A stretch of 55,065 bases of DNA, from assembly GCF_018598185.1 (NCBI RefSeq), contig NZ_JAHESC010000052.1, positions 1 to 55,065 on the forward strand, written 5' to 3'. The position numbers and the translations under genes are program-made. This stretch comes from Dawidia soli (GTDB lineage Bacteria; Bacteroidota; Bacteroidia; Cytophagales; Cyclobacteriaceae). Within the stretch, counting starts at the first letter, position 1, and every line of letters starts with the position of its first letter. This document shows, piece by piece, positions 18,012-26,811 of the stretch. The notes below the pieces were generated by a model. The model searched no databases, was not told the origin of the DNA, and worked only from the letters and a program-made list of their open reading frames with translations.

Positions 18012-18590
18012 TTATAGGAGATGGATCAGCAGAAAACCGTATAGCAAATAGTCCTTCAGGTGGACACGCATACGTTTCAGGGACTGGGTAATGTGATATT
18101 CGACAGCCTTTTCCGAAATGTTCAGATCGCGGGCAATCTCCTTGATCGAACGATTCTCAAAACGACTCAGCTTAAACACCTGCTGCGTTTTTTCGGGCAG
18201 CAGAGCGATACCTTTGTCGATGGCCTGTGAAAGGTCATGGTGTATGGTTGTTTGTTCCGTCGTGTGCGCATGGTCAGACGCCGTATGCTGCACATAGGTC
18301 ACAAACTTTTCGTGAACGATCTGCGACTTGTAATGATTGATGATGCTGAACTTGATGGCGGTAAAAAGCCACGCACGCACGTGCTGGATATCGACGGCGG
18401 CACGTCGCTCCCATAAGTTCAGGAACAGATTTTGAGTGAGCTCTTCCGCGATCTCTTTGCTGCCCGTCTTGCGATAGGCTACCAGCAGGATCTCCTTCCA
18501 ATACCGCTCGTATACCACACGAAATGCCCCCTTATCCTCATGCTTCATGAGGCCCACCAATGCTTCGTCCGGGAGAAGAGAATAGTCCAT
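18012..18590 (-). CDS. ECF RNA polymerase sigma factor (FecI-like)
   Basis: Extracytoplasmic-function sigma factor of 192 aa. Sigma region 2 spans about 20-85 (AFRVVYERYWKEILLVAYRK, EELTQNLFLNLWERR). Region 4 is about 125-175, with a clear helix-turn-helix (RSIKEIARDLNISEKAVEYHI). It should direct transcription of the susC locus when released by the FecR protein encoded next to it. The C-terminus (LLYGFLLIHLL) is hydrophobic, which is a little unusual. It is the first gene of the locus. Confidence 0.95.
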   Translation of the reverse strand: MDYSLLPDEALVGLMKHEDKGAFRVVYERYWKEILLVAYRKTGSKEIAEELTQNLFLNLWERRAAVDIQHVRAWLFTAIKFSIINHYKSQIVHEKFVTYVQHTASDHAHTTEQTTIHHDLSQAIDKGIALLPEKTQQVFKLSRFENRSIKEIARDLNISEKAVEYHITQSLKRMRVHLKDYLLYGFLLIHLL

Positions 18591-18621
18591 GATCGGGTCG
18601 TGAGAATCTGAACGTGAAATT

Positions 18622-18629
18622 TAAAGGTA
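18622..18629 (-). promoter_or_regulatory. -7 box of the sigma-factor gene (half promoter)
   Basis: Minus-strand TACCTTTA fits the Bacteroidota -7 element TAnnTTTG except for the last base. It would give a leader of about 25 bases before the ATG at 18590. No clear TTG box was found at the usual distance. Confidence 0.4.
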
Positions 18630-18797
18630 AGCAAAGGAGACATATAAAAAAACGCATTATGGGCCAACGGTGTCGATTTATTCTAAAAATCGCACTAAAA
18701 CGTTTACGATATTTTAAGATTTTCAAAAATCATGAAATAAAATTCCAATTCTAATATCCGAAAAATGGGGGTATTAAGGGGCAACACGGTGTATAAT

Positions 18798-18828
18798 AAA
18801 AAAGGCCGTCTGATGCCCGGCCCTCTTC
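18798..18828 (-). terminator. Weak intrinsic terminator after the START-like gene
   Basis: GGCCG (18804-18808) and CGGCC (18818-18822) pair. On the minus strand the stem is followed by TTTTTTATTATA. It lies about 10-15 bases past the stop codon of the START-like gene. Confidence 0.55.
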
Positions 18829-18837
18829 TGTACTCTT

Positions 18838-19218
18838 CTATTCTTCGTAGAACTCCTGTAAGGCGCCGAAGTAGATCGTGTTCCAGCCGTCGACGATGTC
18901 GTCGTAGTCGGCGTCGGGAATGTTGATGTGCCGCAATTCGACGGACGTGCCGCTGCCGGCCGTGTGGAGCTTGATGGTGACGATCGATTCTTCTGCCTGG
19001 TCGCCGAAGTACCATTGTTGTACGATCATCTTATTTTCTTCGAAGGAGATGTTCTTGCCGACGATGCTTCCCTCCCACAGGGAGAACTCGCTCCCCGGCT
19101 CAGTAGACATTTCGGCTTCTTCTCCCGACCACAGATGGATCGTGAGCGGGTTGGTTAACGCCAGGTAAACATCTTCTGGCGGAGCGGCGATCGTATAATA
19201 TTTTTTGAATGATTTCAT
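18838..19218 (-). CDS. START-like domain protein (SRPBCC fold)
   Basis: Small cytoplasmic protein of 126 aa with a START/SRPBCC-like fold, a hydrophobic-cavity domain. Visible family features are YTIAAPPEDVYLALTNPLTI at the start, FSLWEGSIVGKNISFEENKMIVQQW in the middle (in the AHSA1-like strand order), and the C-terminal helix VDGWNTIYFGALQEFYEE. Ligand and role unknown. A TATCTTTA box (19241-19248, minus) lies about 22 bases upstream of the start. It has its own weak terminator and is not part of the transport locus. Confidence 0.8.
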   Translation of the reverse strand: MKSFKKYYTIAAPPEDVYLALTNPLTIHLWSGEEAEMSTEPGSEFSLWEGSIVGKNISFEENKMIVQQWYFGDQAEESIVTIKLHTAGSGTSVELRHINIPDADYDDIVDGWNTIYFGALQEFYEE

Positions 19219-19268
19219 GATCTCTGTGCCAATGGCCTGGTAAAGATAACAAAAAGCGATCGGTCGTA

Positions 19269-20435
19269 TCAGCGGGCCTGGACTTCTTCTGCGGGGGGCA
19301 GGTCGGGAAGCTTTGCGTAAAAGACAGAGCCTTCGTAGAGCACACTGGTAAACGTGATCGTACCGTGCAGCTTCTGCACCGCTTTCTTGACAATGTATAA
19401 TCCCAGGCCGTTGCCCTTGGAGTTCTCGTTACTGCGGAAGTACATATCGAATATGCCTTCGTGATAGCGCGGATGTATGCCTTGCCCGTTGTCACCGACT
19501 TCGAGTACGATGTCGTCCGCCTGCCGATACACGCGCAGGTGGATATACGGACGGTCGGGCCGGCGGAAATTGATGCTGTTCTCAATGAGGTTGCCCAGAA
19601 TGACCGTTACCAGCGATGGATAGGAATAAAACGATGTTACCCCCACCGTTACGCGAAAGTCGATCTGCGCGTTTGTCAGCTCATCCTTAAAGGTCTTGAA
19701 CACGCCGTGCAGCAGGTCGTGCACGTCGATCTCGGTAAACTGCAGCCGCTGCAGGCCTACGTCGCTGATGGATTGCAGCTTCACCAGCATGCGGTCGAGG
19801 TGATGGGCCGTCTGCTGCACGCGCTCGAACAACTCCAGCACGGGCGGATCTTGTACCGTAATGCGCGCCACCTGCACCAACCCCAGAAAGGTGGTCACAG
19901 GCCGACGAAAGTCGTGCGACGCGCGATAAAAGAATGTATCGAGCTCTTTATAGGCCTGCGTCAGCTCGGCCGTGCGCAGCTGGATCGTCTCTTCTTGTTG
20001 CTGATTGATCTGGGTGATCTCTTCCTTCTGCTCGGCAATTTCATTGTTGAGGCGGATGAGCATGGCATTGCTTACCGCGAGTTCTTCCGCCTGGATCCTG
20101 ATCTCTTCTTTCTGCTCGGCGATGTTTTGATTCAGCTTCTTCTCGCGCTTGAATGACCGGTAATTTACCGCCGCGAGCACCGCCATGAGCAATGTAATGA
20201 TGCCCGCCAGTACGGTAAAGTATCGCTGCCGGTCCAGTAACGTCTGTTGTTCGCGCGCTTCGGCGCGGCTCTTTTCCAGAAAGCGCGACAGCTGCCGGGA
20301 CGAGTCCTGCATAAAAGGTGTAAAGACGTGGGATTGATTATCCACAGGAGGAAGTGAGTCGTATGGCGAGGCCATGTTCACGCGCACCATTACCAGCAAG
20401 CACAAAAAGCACAGAACCAGGGTCAGGTGGATCTT
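19269..20435 (-). CDS. Membrane sensor histidine kinase with coiled coil
   Basis: Sensor histidine kinase, about 388 aa from a GTG start at 20435. This start is preferred over a TTG at 20471 because a -7 box (TATATTTC, 20459-20466 on the minus strand) lies between them. Order: membrane helix (HLTLVLCFLCLLVMVRV), short periplasmic part, second helix (about 80-100), a long coiled coil with the repeated motif NEIAEQKEEI, H-box FYRASHDFRRPV (phospho-His), and ATPase boxes N (NLIENSINF), G1 (GDNGQGIHP) and G2 (GNGLGLYIVKKAV). The periplasmic part is too short to hold a known sensor domain. No response regulator gene is adjacent. Confidence 0.85.
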   Translation of the reverse strand, partial: KIHLTLVLCFLCLLVMVRVNMASPYDSLPPVDNQSHVFTPFMQDSSRQLSRFLEKSRAEAREQQTLLDRQRYFTVLAGIITLLMAVLAAVNYRSFKREKKLNQNIAEQKEEIRIQAEELAVSNAMLIRLNNEIAEQKEEITQINQQQEETIQLRTAELTQAYKELDTFFYRASHDFRRPVTTFLGLVQVARITVQDPPVLELFERVQQTAHHLDRMLVKLQSISDVGLQRLQFTEIDVHDLLHGVFKTFKDELTNAQIDFRVTVGVTSFYSYPSLVTVILGNLIENSINFRRPDRPYIHLRVYRQADDIVLEVGDNGQGIHPRYHEGIFDMYFRSNENSKGNGLGLYIVKKAVQKLHGTITFTSVLYEGSVFYAKLPDLPPAEEVQAR

Positions 20436-20458
20436 CACGTATAGAGGGTCTAGGGAAC

Positions 20459-20466
20459 GAAATATA
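20459..20466 (-). promoter_or_regulatory. -7 box of the histidine kinase gene
   Basis: TATATTTC on the minus strand matches TAnnTTTG except for the last base. Its position implies a transcript start near 20452 and supports GTG 20435 as start codon. Confidence 0.35.
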
Positions 20467-20589
20467 AACAACTCCCCACGATAATTCCTACTCCTGCTGT
20501 ACCAACAGGGCCTCTTTTTACAGTTGCCACCCCGTTAGCAGGCATCGGTCCGCTGGTGTATACCCCATTTGGGTAGTATCGATGTTCCG

Positions 20590-22395
20590 CTATGCGCTGC
20601 CCAACCGGATGCCCATGACCAGGATATCATCCGTCTGGACGCGGCCGTCTTTCCACTCTTCCATGGTCTTGTCGAGAATGGCGAGCTGCTCGGTCATGGG
20701 TAACGTATGGATGTCCAACAACAGCTTGCTGAAACGCTTCGACATAAACTTCATATTCTCTTTGCCGCCAAACTGGTCGCGGTAACCGTCGGAGAAAAGG
20801 TATACCGTGGTGGGCACGTCAACCCGTATCTCGTGTTTCTTAAACGACAACGTGGGCTTGGTCTTGCTGCCGCCGATGGGGTGAATGTCACCTTTTACCT
20901 GGTGCAGGGTATTGTTCTGAATATAGATCAACGGATTCTTGGCGCCTGAGAACTCCAGCATCTTTTTCTCCCGGCGGTAGATACACAGCGCGGCGTCCAT
21001 GCCGTCGTTGTTACCTGTTATCTCCTGGCGCAGGGCCGTACGGATCTCCCGGTGCAGCGCGTCGAGTATGGCGTTGGTTTCCGCCACCCCGCGGTTGATG
21101 ATGCCGTTCAGGGCGTTGATACCGATCATCGACATGAAGGCGCCCGGCACGCCGTGGCCGGTACAATCCACCGCGGCAAATGCTATGTCGTTGTGCGCGG
21201 GATCGTCGTGGCCGTTGGGCACGTCAAAGAACCAGTAAAAGTCGCCGCTGACCACATCGCGCGGTTTAAACAATACAAAAGAGTCGCCGATCTTGCTCTG
21301 CTGATCTTTGCGGGGAAGCATGGCCTCCTGGATCCGCTTGGCGTAGTTGATACTGCTCTTGATGTTTTCATTCTGCTGATGCAGCCGCTTGTTGACGCGG
21401 ATCTTGCGGCGGTAGCCCACGATCAGTACCAGCGCCAGCACGCCTACCAGCAGTATGCCGACAATGACCGAGCTGCGGAACAAAGCTTCCTTCTCGATCA
21501 ATGCGTTTTGCTCGCGGATCTTGGCACTCGCCAGTTCCTTGTCTTTATTTAACAGATCGATCTCCAGTTGCCGCTTCACACTGATCTCCTCCACGATGCG
21601 CAGCGAGTCTTCCGTCTGCTGCAGTTTCATGCGCTGTTCCAGCAATTCGGACTCCGTCAGTTTCTTTTCCGACTCCACCTGGTCGATCTGCTGCTTCAGC
21701 TCCTGCATTTTGCGGGCGTTGAGCTGTTGGCTCTGTTTCCCCTCGCGGGTCAGCTCGCGGATCTCCCTGGCATTCTTTTGGCCAAGAATGATGGCATTGT
21801 AATGCGCCAGGTATTCTGTCGCCTTCTTTTCGTCGCCCAGGGCTTTATAATTGGTCGCCAGCAGGGAATAACATTTCGCCTGCGCATCGACATCGTTTTG
21901 CTCCAGCGCCAGGGCGAGCGCTTCGGTGAGCGGCTCGAGGGAACGCTTCGGTCGGTCCAGGGCCGCATGCGTCATGGCGCATTGTATCAGGTCTTCCGTT
22001 TCGAATGCTTTGTTCTGCAGGGCATGTGCGGCTTTGACGGCGCTCTGGAAATTATCGAGGGCTTTGCTATAGCTCCTCAACGTGCTGTATATACGTCCGA
22101 GTTCGTGGTGGGCACGGTATTGTCCTTCGACGTTCGATGCCTTCTTGCTATAGGTCAGGCTTTGCCCCAGGTAGGTAGCGGCTTTATCCAGCTTGCCGGC
22201 CTCTTTGTAAAGGGCAGCAAGAGCATAGGCATGTTCGGCTGCCTCGGCCGGTTTGTTGCCTTTGACGGCACCGGCCAACTGCTGCTCACGTTCGGCAAGC
22301 TTCGTCGCATCCTGTGCCATTCCCGACGGGGTGATGGCAAATGACAATACAACGAAGAGGAGAAAGCAACGAACTACGACACAGATTTCTTTCAT
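20590..22395 (-). CDS. TPR and SpoIIE-type PP2C phosphatase membrane protein
   Basis: Protein of 601 aa typical of Bacteroidota. Order: signal peptide (MKEICVVVRCFLLFVVLSFA, to about 28), tetratricopeptide repeats (about 35-215), coiled coil (about 225-310), a membrane helix (SSVIVGILLVGVLALVLIVGY), and a cytoplasmic SpoIIE/PP2C phosphatase. The metal-binding motifs of the phosphatase are visible: RDVVSGDFYW, AAVDCTGHGVPGAFMSMIG and FLFSDGYRDQFGG. It likely dephosphorylates an anti-anti-sigma factor or another phosphoprotein in response to an envelope signal. The partner is not encoded nearby. It lies 154 bases downstream of the kinase start, in the same orientation but probably as a separate unit. 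Confidence 0.9.
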   Translation of the reverse strand: MKEICVVVRCFLLFVVLSFAITPSGMAQDATKLAEREQQLAGAVKGNKPAEAAEHAYALAALYKEAGKLDKAATYLGQSLTYSKKASNVEGQYRAHHELGRIYSTLRSYSKALDNFQSAVKAAHALQNKAFETEDLIQCAMTHAALDRPKRSLEPLTEALALALEQNDVDAQAKCYSLLATNYKALGDEKKATEYLAHYNAIILGQKNAREIRELTREGKQSQQLNARKMQELKQQIDQVESEKKLTESELLEQRMKLQQTEDSLRIVEEISVKRQLEIDLLNKDKELASAKIREQNALIEKEALFRSSVIVGILLVGVLALVLIVGYRRKIRVNKRLHQQNENIKSSINYAKRIQEAMLPRKDQQSKIGDSFVLFKPRDVVSGDFYWFFDVPNGHDDPAHNDIAFAAVDCTGHGVPGAFMSMIGINALNGIINRGVAETNAILDALHREIRTALRQEITGNNDGMDAALCIYRREKKMLEFSGAKNPLIYIQNNTLHQVKGDIHPIGGSKTKPTLSFKKHEIRVDVPTTVYLFSDGYRDQFGGKENMKFMSKRFSKLLLDIHTLPMTEQLAILDKTMEEWKDGRVQTDDILVMGIRLGSA

Positions 22396-22920
22396 ATGAT
22401 ATCAACCCTGCTCTGAACAGGGATCATGAGGTGCGAAGTTTGTCAACTGCAGCCAACTAAATGCTGCGCAACTATGTAAAACCTTACAAGGGCAAGAACT
22501 CAGAAACGCCCGTTGCGGCGAAAAATGACGCTCTGCAACACGTACCGGAAGTGCCAACCGTAAACAACGTACTGGCCGTGCACAGCCGGCACCACCCGCT
22601 GTTGGCACCGCCGGAAAACAACACTTTTCTTTACCGCCCGTAACATATAAAACAGCGGCACACGGCGCACACCGCAACAATTTCGCTCGAATTCGCCGTC
22701 CATAGAAAAGATAATACATCGCAACGAAATTTCCGACCCCACCAGACACCGCCGCCAAACTTTATTCAACCCGTCAACACGGCCACTCGACCCCGGCGAA
22801 TGGGTCGATCGTCATGCCCGCGGTTTGATCAGAACCGTTCAGCACGCTGTACATTTTCGGATATACGTCCCGCGTGTAACGTGGCTGAAAGACTCCGAAA
22901 GGCGTTTTTAAGTCTGGCCA
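22396..22920. other. Long intergenic region without a supported gene
   Basis: About 525 bases between the phosphatase gene and the next promoter. Short frames exist on both strands but none has a recognisable protein pattern. CCCTG (from 22411) and CAGGG (to 22426) form a small hairpin just upstream of the phosphatase start, in its leader. No RNA gene was recognised. Confidence 0.5.
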
Positions 22921-22928
22921 TAATTTTG
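22921..22928 (+). promoter_or_regulatory. -7 promoter box for the 66-aa membrane protein gene
   Basis: TAATTTTG is an exact match to TAnnTTTG on the plus strand, about 28 bases before the GTG start at 22956. The -33 region is only T-rich (GCGTTTTTAAG), so the upstream half is weak. Confidence 0.5.
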
Positions 22929-22955
22929 TTTTACCGTCTGCAAACGCCTACTGCC

Positions 22956-23156
22956 GTGAAAACACTCATCGCTATCATCTTATGGTGCATCCTCTTTGTA
23001 CTGTGCTGGCCGCTGGCCCTGGTCATGATCATTTTGTTTCCCATCGTATGGTTGTTGCTGCTGCCGTTCAAGATCGTCGGCCTGAGCATCGACCTGGTCT
23101 TTAAGCTCATCGGCGCGATCCTGCTTTTCCCTTTCAAACTCGTCAAGTCGCTGTAG
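22956..23156 (+). CDS. Small hydrophobic membrane protein (66 aa)
   Basis: Protein of 66 aa with two or three hydrophobic segments (IAIILWCILFVLCWPLALVM and IVWLLLLPFKIVGLSIDLVF). No family is recognised with certainty. The GTG start is chosen because a perfect -7 box ends at 22928, placing the transcript start upstream of it; an ATG at 22800 would lie before the promoter and add a non-membrane leader. It is followed after 41 bases by the BrkB-type gene on the same strand, so the two are probably co-transcribed and both act in the inner membrane. Confidence 0.65.
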   Translation: MKTLIAIILWCILFVLCWPLALVMIILFPIVWLLLLPFKIVGLSIDLVFKLIGAILLFPFKLVKSL

Positions 23157-23197
23157 AAAAAAGCCCGTGTATGCGCCGGATGTAGTATCTTGCTGCG

Positions 23198-24103
23198 GTG
23201 GAGAAGAACCGTACATCATCGCTCCGTTCATTCATAACTTCGCTGCGCAAGGCCTATATCCTGCTGCGGCGCAATGATCCACTGATCCTGGCGTCGTCTA
23301 CCGCGTTCTTTGCAACCTTCTCGCTGTCGCCGATCATCGTCATCCTGGTGAACGTCTTTAGTGTCTACTTTAAATCGGAACAGATCCGGAAACAGCTGTT
23401 TGAAAAGTTGAAGACGACCGTAGGTCCCTACGCCACCGAGGAGATCGAAAAGATCGTGCACAACTTTATGTCGGTGGAAGGAAGCGCCTGGATCACCGTG
23501 GGTGGGTTTGTCTTCCTGTTGTTTGTCGCCACGACCCTGCTGGGCGTCATCCGTAAGGCCATTCACCAGCTGTGGTACATTCGCCGCAAGCATTCGGTGC
23601 GGATCCAATACGGTATCAAAGAACGGATGATCGGCATCGGCATGCTGCTTTTCCTGGGACTGTTGTTCCTGACAGCCCTCTTGCTGGATGCCTCCGTCGC
23701 GGTGATCCGCGAACATTTTCCCGACGTCAACACCGCCTGGATACGGCTCATGAACATCCTCTTTTCGCTGCTGGTTGTTACCGCCTGGTTTACCGGCGTG
23801 TTTAAGATCTTACCCGAAGCGCGTGTAAAATGGAAAGCGGCGTTGACCGGCGGACTGCTGACCGCCGTATTGTTCAGCATCGGCAAGATCATCCTCGGAA
23901 AACTGCTGGTGGAAAGCAACCTGCAGACACTCTTCGGCGCCTCCGCCTCCATTGCACTCTTATTATTATTTATCTTCTACTCCGCATTGATGATGTATTA
24001 CGGCGCAGCGTTCACCCACGTATATGCCGAAGCCATCCACCACCCGATACAGGCCGGCCGTTATGCCGACGAGTACGAAAAACGCGTGGTGCAACACTCC
24101 TGA
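23198..24103 (+). CDS. YihY/BrkB family inner-membrane protein
   Basis: Polytopic membrane protein of 301 aa of the YihY/virulence factor BrkB family (often misnamed ribonuclease BN). Membrane segments are visible near residues 25-50, 90-115, 145-165, 180-205, 215-240 and 250-275. Family blocks include LASSTAFFATFSLSPIIVIL near the start and FGASASIALLLLFIFYSALMMYYGAAFTHVYAE near the end. The start is a GTG. Function within the family is unsettled; transport or envelope roles have been proposed. It follows a 66-aa membrane protein by 41 bases. Confidence 0.9.
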   Translation: MEKNRTSSLRSFITSLRKAYILLRRNDPLILASSTAFFATFSLSPIIVILVNVFSVYFKSEQIRKQLFEKLKTTVGPYATEEIEKIVHNFMSVEGSAWITVGGFVFLLFVATTLLGVIRKAIHQLWYIRRKHSVRIQYGIKERMIGIGMLLFLGLLFLTALLLDASVAVIREHFPDVNTAWIRLMNILFSLLVVTAWFTGVFKILPEARVKWKAALTGGLLTAVLFSIGKIILGKLLVESNLQTLFGASASIALLLLFIFYSALMMYYGAAFTHVYAEAIHHPIQAGRYADEYEKRVVQHS

Positions 24104-24223
24104 TCTTTGTTCTTCCGCACGGAAAGTGTTCGGAAATGATCAATATACGGCCGAAGCATTCGCAGAAAAACGGCATTACGACGTAAAAAACGCATCTTTA
24201 TACATCCGGCACGCTGCTTGAAC

Positions 24224-24253
24224 GGGGTTTGACGCCTTTTGATATCAAACCCC
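24224..24253. promoter_or_regulatory. Inverted repeat just before the ABC-permease start
   Basis: GGGGTTTGA (24224-24232) and TCAAACCCC (24245-24253) form a perfect 9-bp dyad ending 9 bases before the ATG at 24263. It is followed by TTTACC. It could be an operator, a hairpin in the mRNA leader that controls translation, or a weak terminator of the BrkB unit. Confidence 0.45.
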
Positions 24254-24262
24254 TTTACCGCT

Positions 24263-26683
24263 ATGTTTAGAAATTACCTGCGATTCTCCACACGTGTCTT
24301 TCTCAAAGACAAATTCTTTGCTTCGCTCAACATCCTCGGCCTTGCGCTGGGCATTGCAGTCAGCATTCTACTGCTGCTGATCTTACAGAATGATCTGACC
24401 TACGACCAATACCACGAACACCACCAACGCATCTATCGCGTGGGTGGCCACCTCAGTGCTACTGGCATTGACATTCGCGTGGCGCGCTCGGCACGCGAAC
24501 TGAGAAATGTATTGCAAGACGAATTACCGGAAGTGCAAGCCGCCGTACGGGCCAACAGCTGGGACCACACGCTGGTGAAATATGAGCCACGGGCCGGCGA
24601 GGAACGTGCCTTTTACGAAGAGAACATCGTGCGCACCGACTCCAACTACTTCCAGGGGTTTTCACATACCTTTCTGGCCGGCAATCCCAAGACGTGCCTG
24701 GTCGATCTGAACACGCTCGTGCTGACGGAGTCTACCGCCAAACGGTATTTCGGCGACGAACCCGCCCTGGACAAAACACTTCTGATCGACAACACGTCGT
24801 ACAAGGTAACCGGCGTGATCAAAGATCTGCCCTCTAATACACACCTGTCCTTTGATATATTGCTCTCCCAACTTGCCGATCGCGAATGGGTGCGCGGTGA
24901 AAATGGCCAGATCAAGTCGGAAGCCTTCTGGAATCCCGATGTGTATCTGTACGTGCTCGTGCCCGAGGACTACGAGCCGCAGACATTTTATAGTAAGTTT
25001 CCCGCCATCTTCGATAAGTACTTCAAATCCTTTGGCGACCAGGTGGGCGGTAAGTATGAACCGATCCTGGAGCGTCTCGACCAGATCCATTTTCATTCCG
25101 GTCTGGAAGCCGACGAACCGCAAGGCAATATGGCCTATCTCTATGCCTTTAGCGGCATCGGCATCTTTATCATCCTGCTCGCCTGCGTCAATTATATGAA
25201 TCTGTCTACCGCCAAATCGGTGAACCGGGCCGCGGAGATCGCCATGAAGAAAACGCTGGGCTCGGGCAAGCCTGCCCTGGTGGCTTCTTTCCTGGGCGAG
25301 TCTGTTTTTCTTTCCGTCATTGCTTCCATCCTGGCACTGGGCATTGCCGCCACGGTCATTTATGCCACCTCGTTCAACGACCTGATCGGCAAAAAACTTG
25401 CACTCGACTTTGTGCACAACCCCGTATTGCTGTTCGGAACGGTAGGGCTAACAGTATTGATCGGCGTCATCTCGGGGCTATATCCGGCCTTCTACCTGCC
25501 CGCCATTCCCACCTTGCAAGCGCTCAAAGGCGCGTATAAAAACCGCAAATCAAGCCTGGTGCTCCGAAAAGTGCTGATCACAACGCAATTCGGCATCTCC
25601 ATCTTTGTGGTGGTGTGCACAGTCTTCATGCAACGGCAGATCCGCTACGTACGGAACAGGGAACTGGGCTTTAATAAAGAGAATATCGTAGTACTGCCGA
25701 TCAACGACACGCTGGTACAAAACCAGATCGAAGGCATCAAACATGAATTTCTGCAACGGCCGACGATCACGCAAGCCACGACGGCCTACCATGTATTGGG
25801 TATGAACGTCAATGGACAACCCGTTATGTGGGCTGAAAGCGAAAGCGGCATGAAGCAACAAGCCTTTACGCTGATGTTTGTAGGCGACGATTACCTCAAG
25901 ACGATGGGACTGACGTTGGTCGATGGCCGCGACTTTCAACCCGGCCTGGCCGATGCAGACCATTCCTTCCTGGTGAACGAAGCCGCCGCCAAACTGATGG
26001 GCTGGGGTAACAACGCCGTGGGTAAAAAGGTCAAGTTCTTCCATGACAAGGACGACAAACAGGTGATCGGCGTGGTCAAAGACTTTAACTATAACTCGCT
26101 TCACAATGCCGTAGAGCCGCTTTTGATAGCACGCGGACGCGACAACGGCGGCTTCTTGCACCTGCGTGTACGGGGTGAAGACCTGCCCGAAACCATGGAC
26201 TATATCCGGCAAAAGTGGTCGCAGATCGATCCGATCCACCCCTATGAATACTTCTTTCTCGACCAGCGTTTCAACGAACAGTACCGCGCCGACGAGATCC
26301 AGTACAAGCTAGTATCCACATTATCTTACATCTGTATTTTCATCTCCCTGCTCGGGCTGCTGGGCTTGTCGGCATTTACGGCGGCGCAACGCACGAAAGA
26401 GATCGGCATACGCAAGGTGCACGGCGCATCGGTACCGCATATCATCTACATGCTGTACAAAGATGTGATGTATCTCGTCTTGCTGGCGTCGGTGTTGATC
26501 ATTCCGGTAGCCTGGTATGTTGTTACGCAGTGGCTGGGCAACTTTGCCTATCAGATGCCGCCGGACTATGGGTTGTTTGTTGTCGTTACCGTGTTTGCCA
26601 TAGCCATCTCGTTCCTTACCGTTGCGTTCCATTCCTGGAAGACAGCACGTACAAATCCGGTCGACTCATTGAAATATGAATAA
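24263..26683 (+). CDS. MacB/FtsX-type ABC transporter permease
   Basis: ABC-transporter permease of 806 aa of the Bacteroidota type that carries two FtsX units in one chain. The ATG at 24263 is chosen over a TTG eight codons upstream. Order: membrane helix (about 15-38, LNILGLALGIAVSILLLLIL), MacB-type periplasmic domain (about 45-270), three-helix FtsX block (about 285-420), second membrane entry (VLITTQFGISIFVVVCTVF), second periplasmic domain, and a C-terminal FtsX block ending with the family motif ARTNPVDSLKYE. No ATPase gene is adjacent, which is common for this type. Export of peptides or lipoprotein-related tension sensing are possible roles. Confidence 0.93.
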   Translation: MFRNYLRFSTRVFLKDKFFASLNILGLALGIAVSILLLLILQNDLTYDQYHEHHQRIYRVGGHLSATGIDIRVARSARELRNVLQDELPEVQAAVRANSWDHTLVKYEPRAGEERAFYEENIVRTDSNYFQGFSHTFLAGNPKTCLVDLNTLVLTESTAKRYFGDEPALDKTLLIDNTSYKVTGVIKDLPSNTHLSFDILLSQLADREWVRGENGQIKSEAFWNPDVYLYVLVPEDYEPQTFYSKFPAIFDKYFKSFGDQVGGKYEPILERLDQIHFHSGLEADEPQGNMAYLYAFSGIGIFIILLACVNYMNLSTAKSVNRAAEIAMKKTLGSGKPALVASFLGESVFLSVIASILALGIAATVIYATSFNDLIGKKLALDFVHNPVLLFGTVGLTVLIGVISGLYPAFYLPAIPTLQALKGAYKNRKSSLVLRKVLITTQFGISIFVVVCTVFMQRQIRYVRNRELGFNKENIVVLPINDTLVQNQIEGIKHEFLQRPTITQATTAYHVLGMNVNGQPVMWAESESGMKQQAFTLMFVGDDYLKTMGLTLVDGRDFQPGLADADHSFLVNEAAAKLMGWGNNAVGKKVKFFHDKDDKQVIGVVKDFNYNSLHNAVEPLLIARGRDNGGFLHLRVRGEDLPETMDYIRQKWSQIDPIHPYEYFFLDQRFNEQYRADEIQYKLVSTLSYICIFISLLGLLGLSAFTAAQRTKEIGIRKVHGASVPHIIYMLYKDVMYLVLLASVLIIPVAWYVVTQWLGNFAYQMPPDYGLFVVVTVFAIAISFLTVAFHSWKTARTNPVDSLKYE

Positions 26684-26752
26684 TCGATCGCAAATAATAC
26701 ATGCTTAGGGCCGGTTTATGCAAGCGAATTGAGTTGTTTTTGTAGCGATATA

Positions 26753-26781
26753 TTGGAAATAATAATTTGTCATTATATTTT
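26753..26781 (+). promoter_or_regulatory. Promoter of the histone-like gene
   Basis: TTG (26753-26755) is followed after 18 bases by TATATTTT (26774-26781), a near match to TAnnTTTG. The transcript would start about 25 bases before the ATG at 26812. A second partial box, TAATTTG at 26763-26769, overlaps. Confidence 0.5.
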
Positions 26782-26811
26782 AGCGGCTCAAACAAATTAA
26801 ATTTTATAGCT

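Noticed and set aside
22402-22769. Minus-strand frames of 118 and 89 codons and a plus-strand 60-codon frame in the long gap
   Set aside because: Cys/Arg-rich low-sense peptides, overlapping in different frames, without promoter or family pattern.
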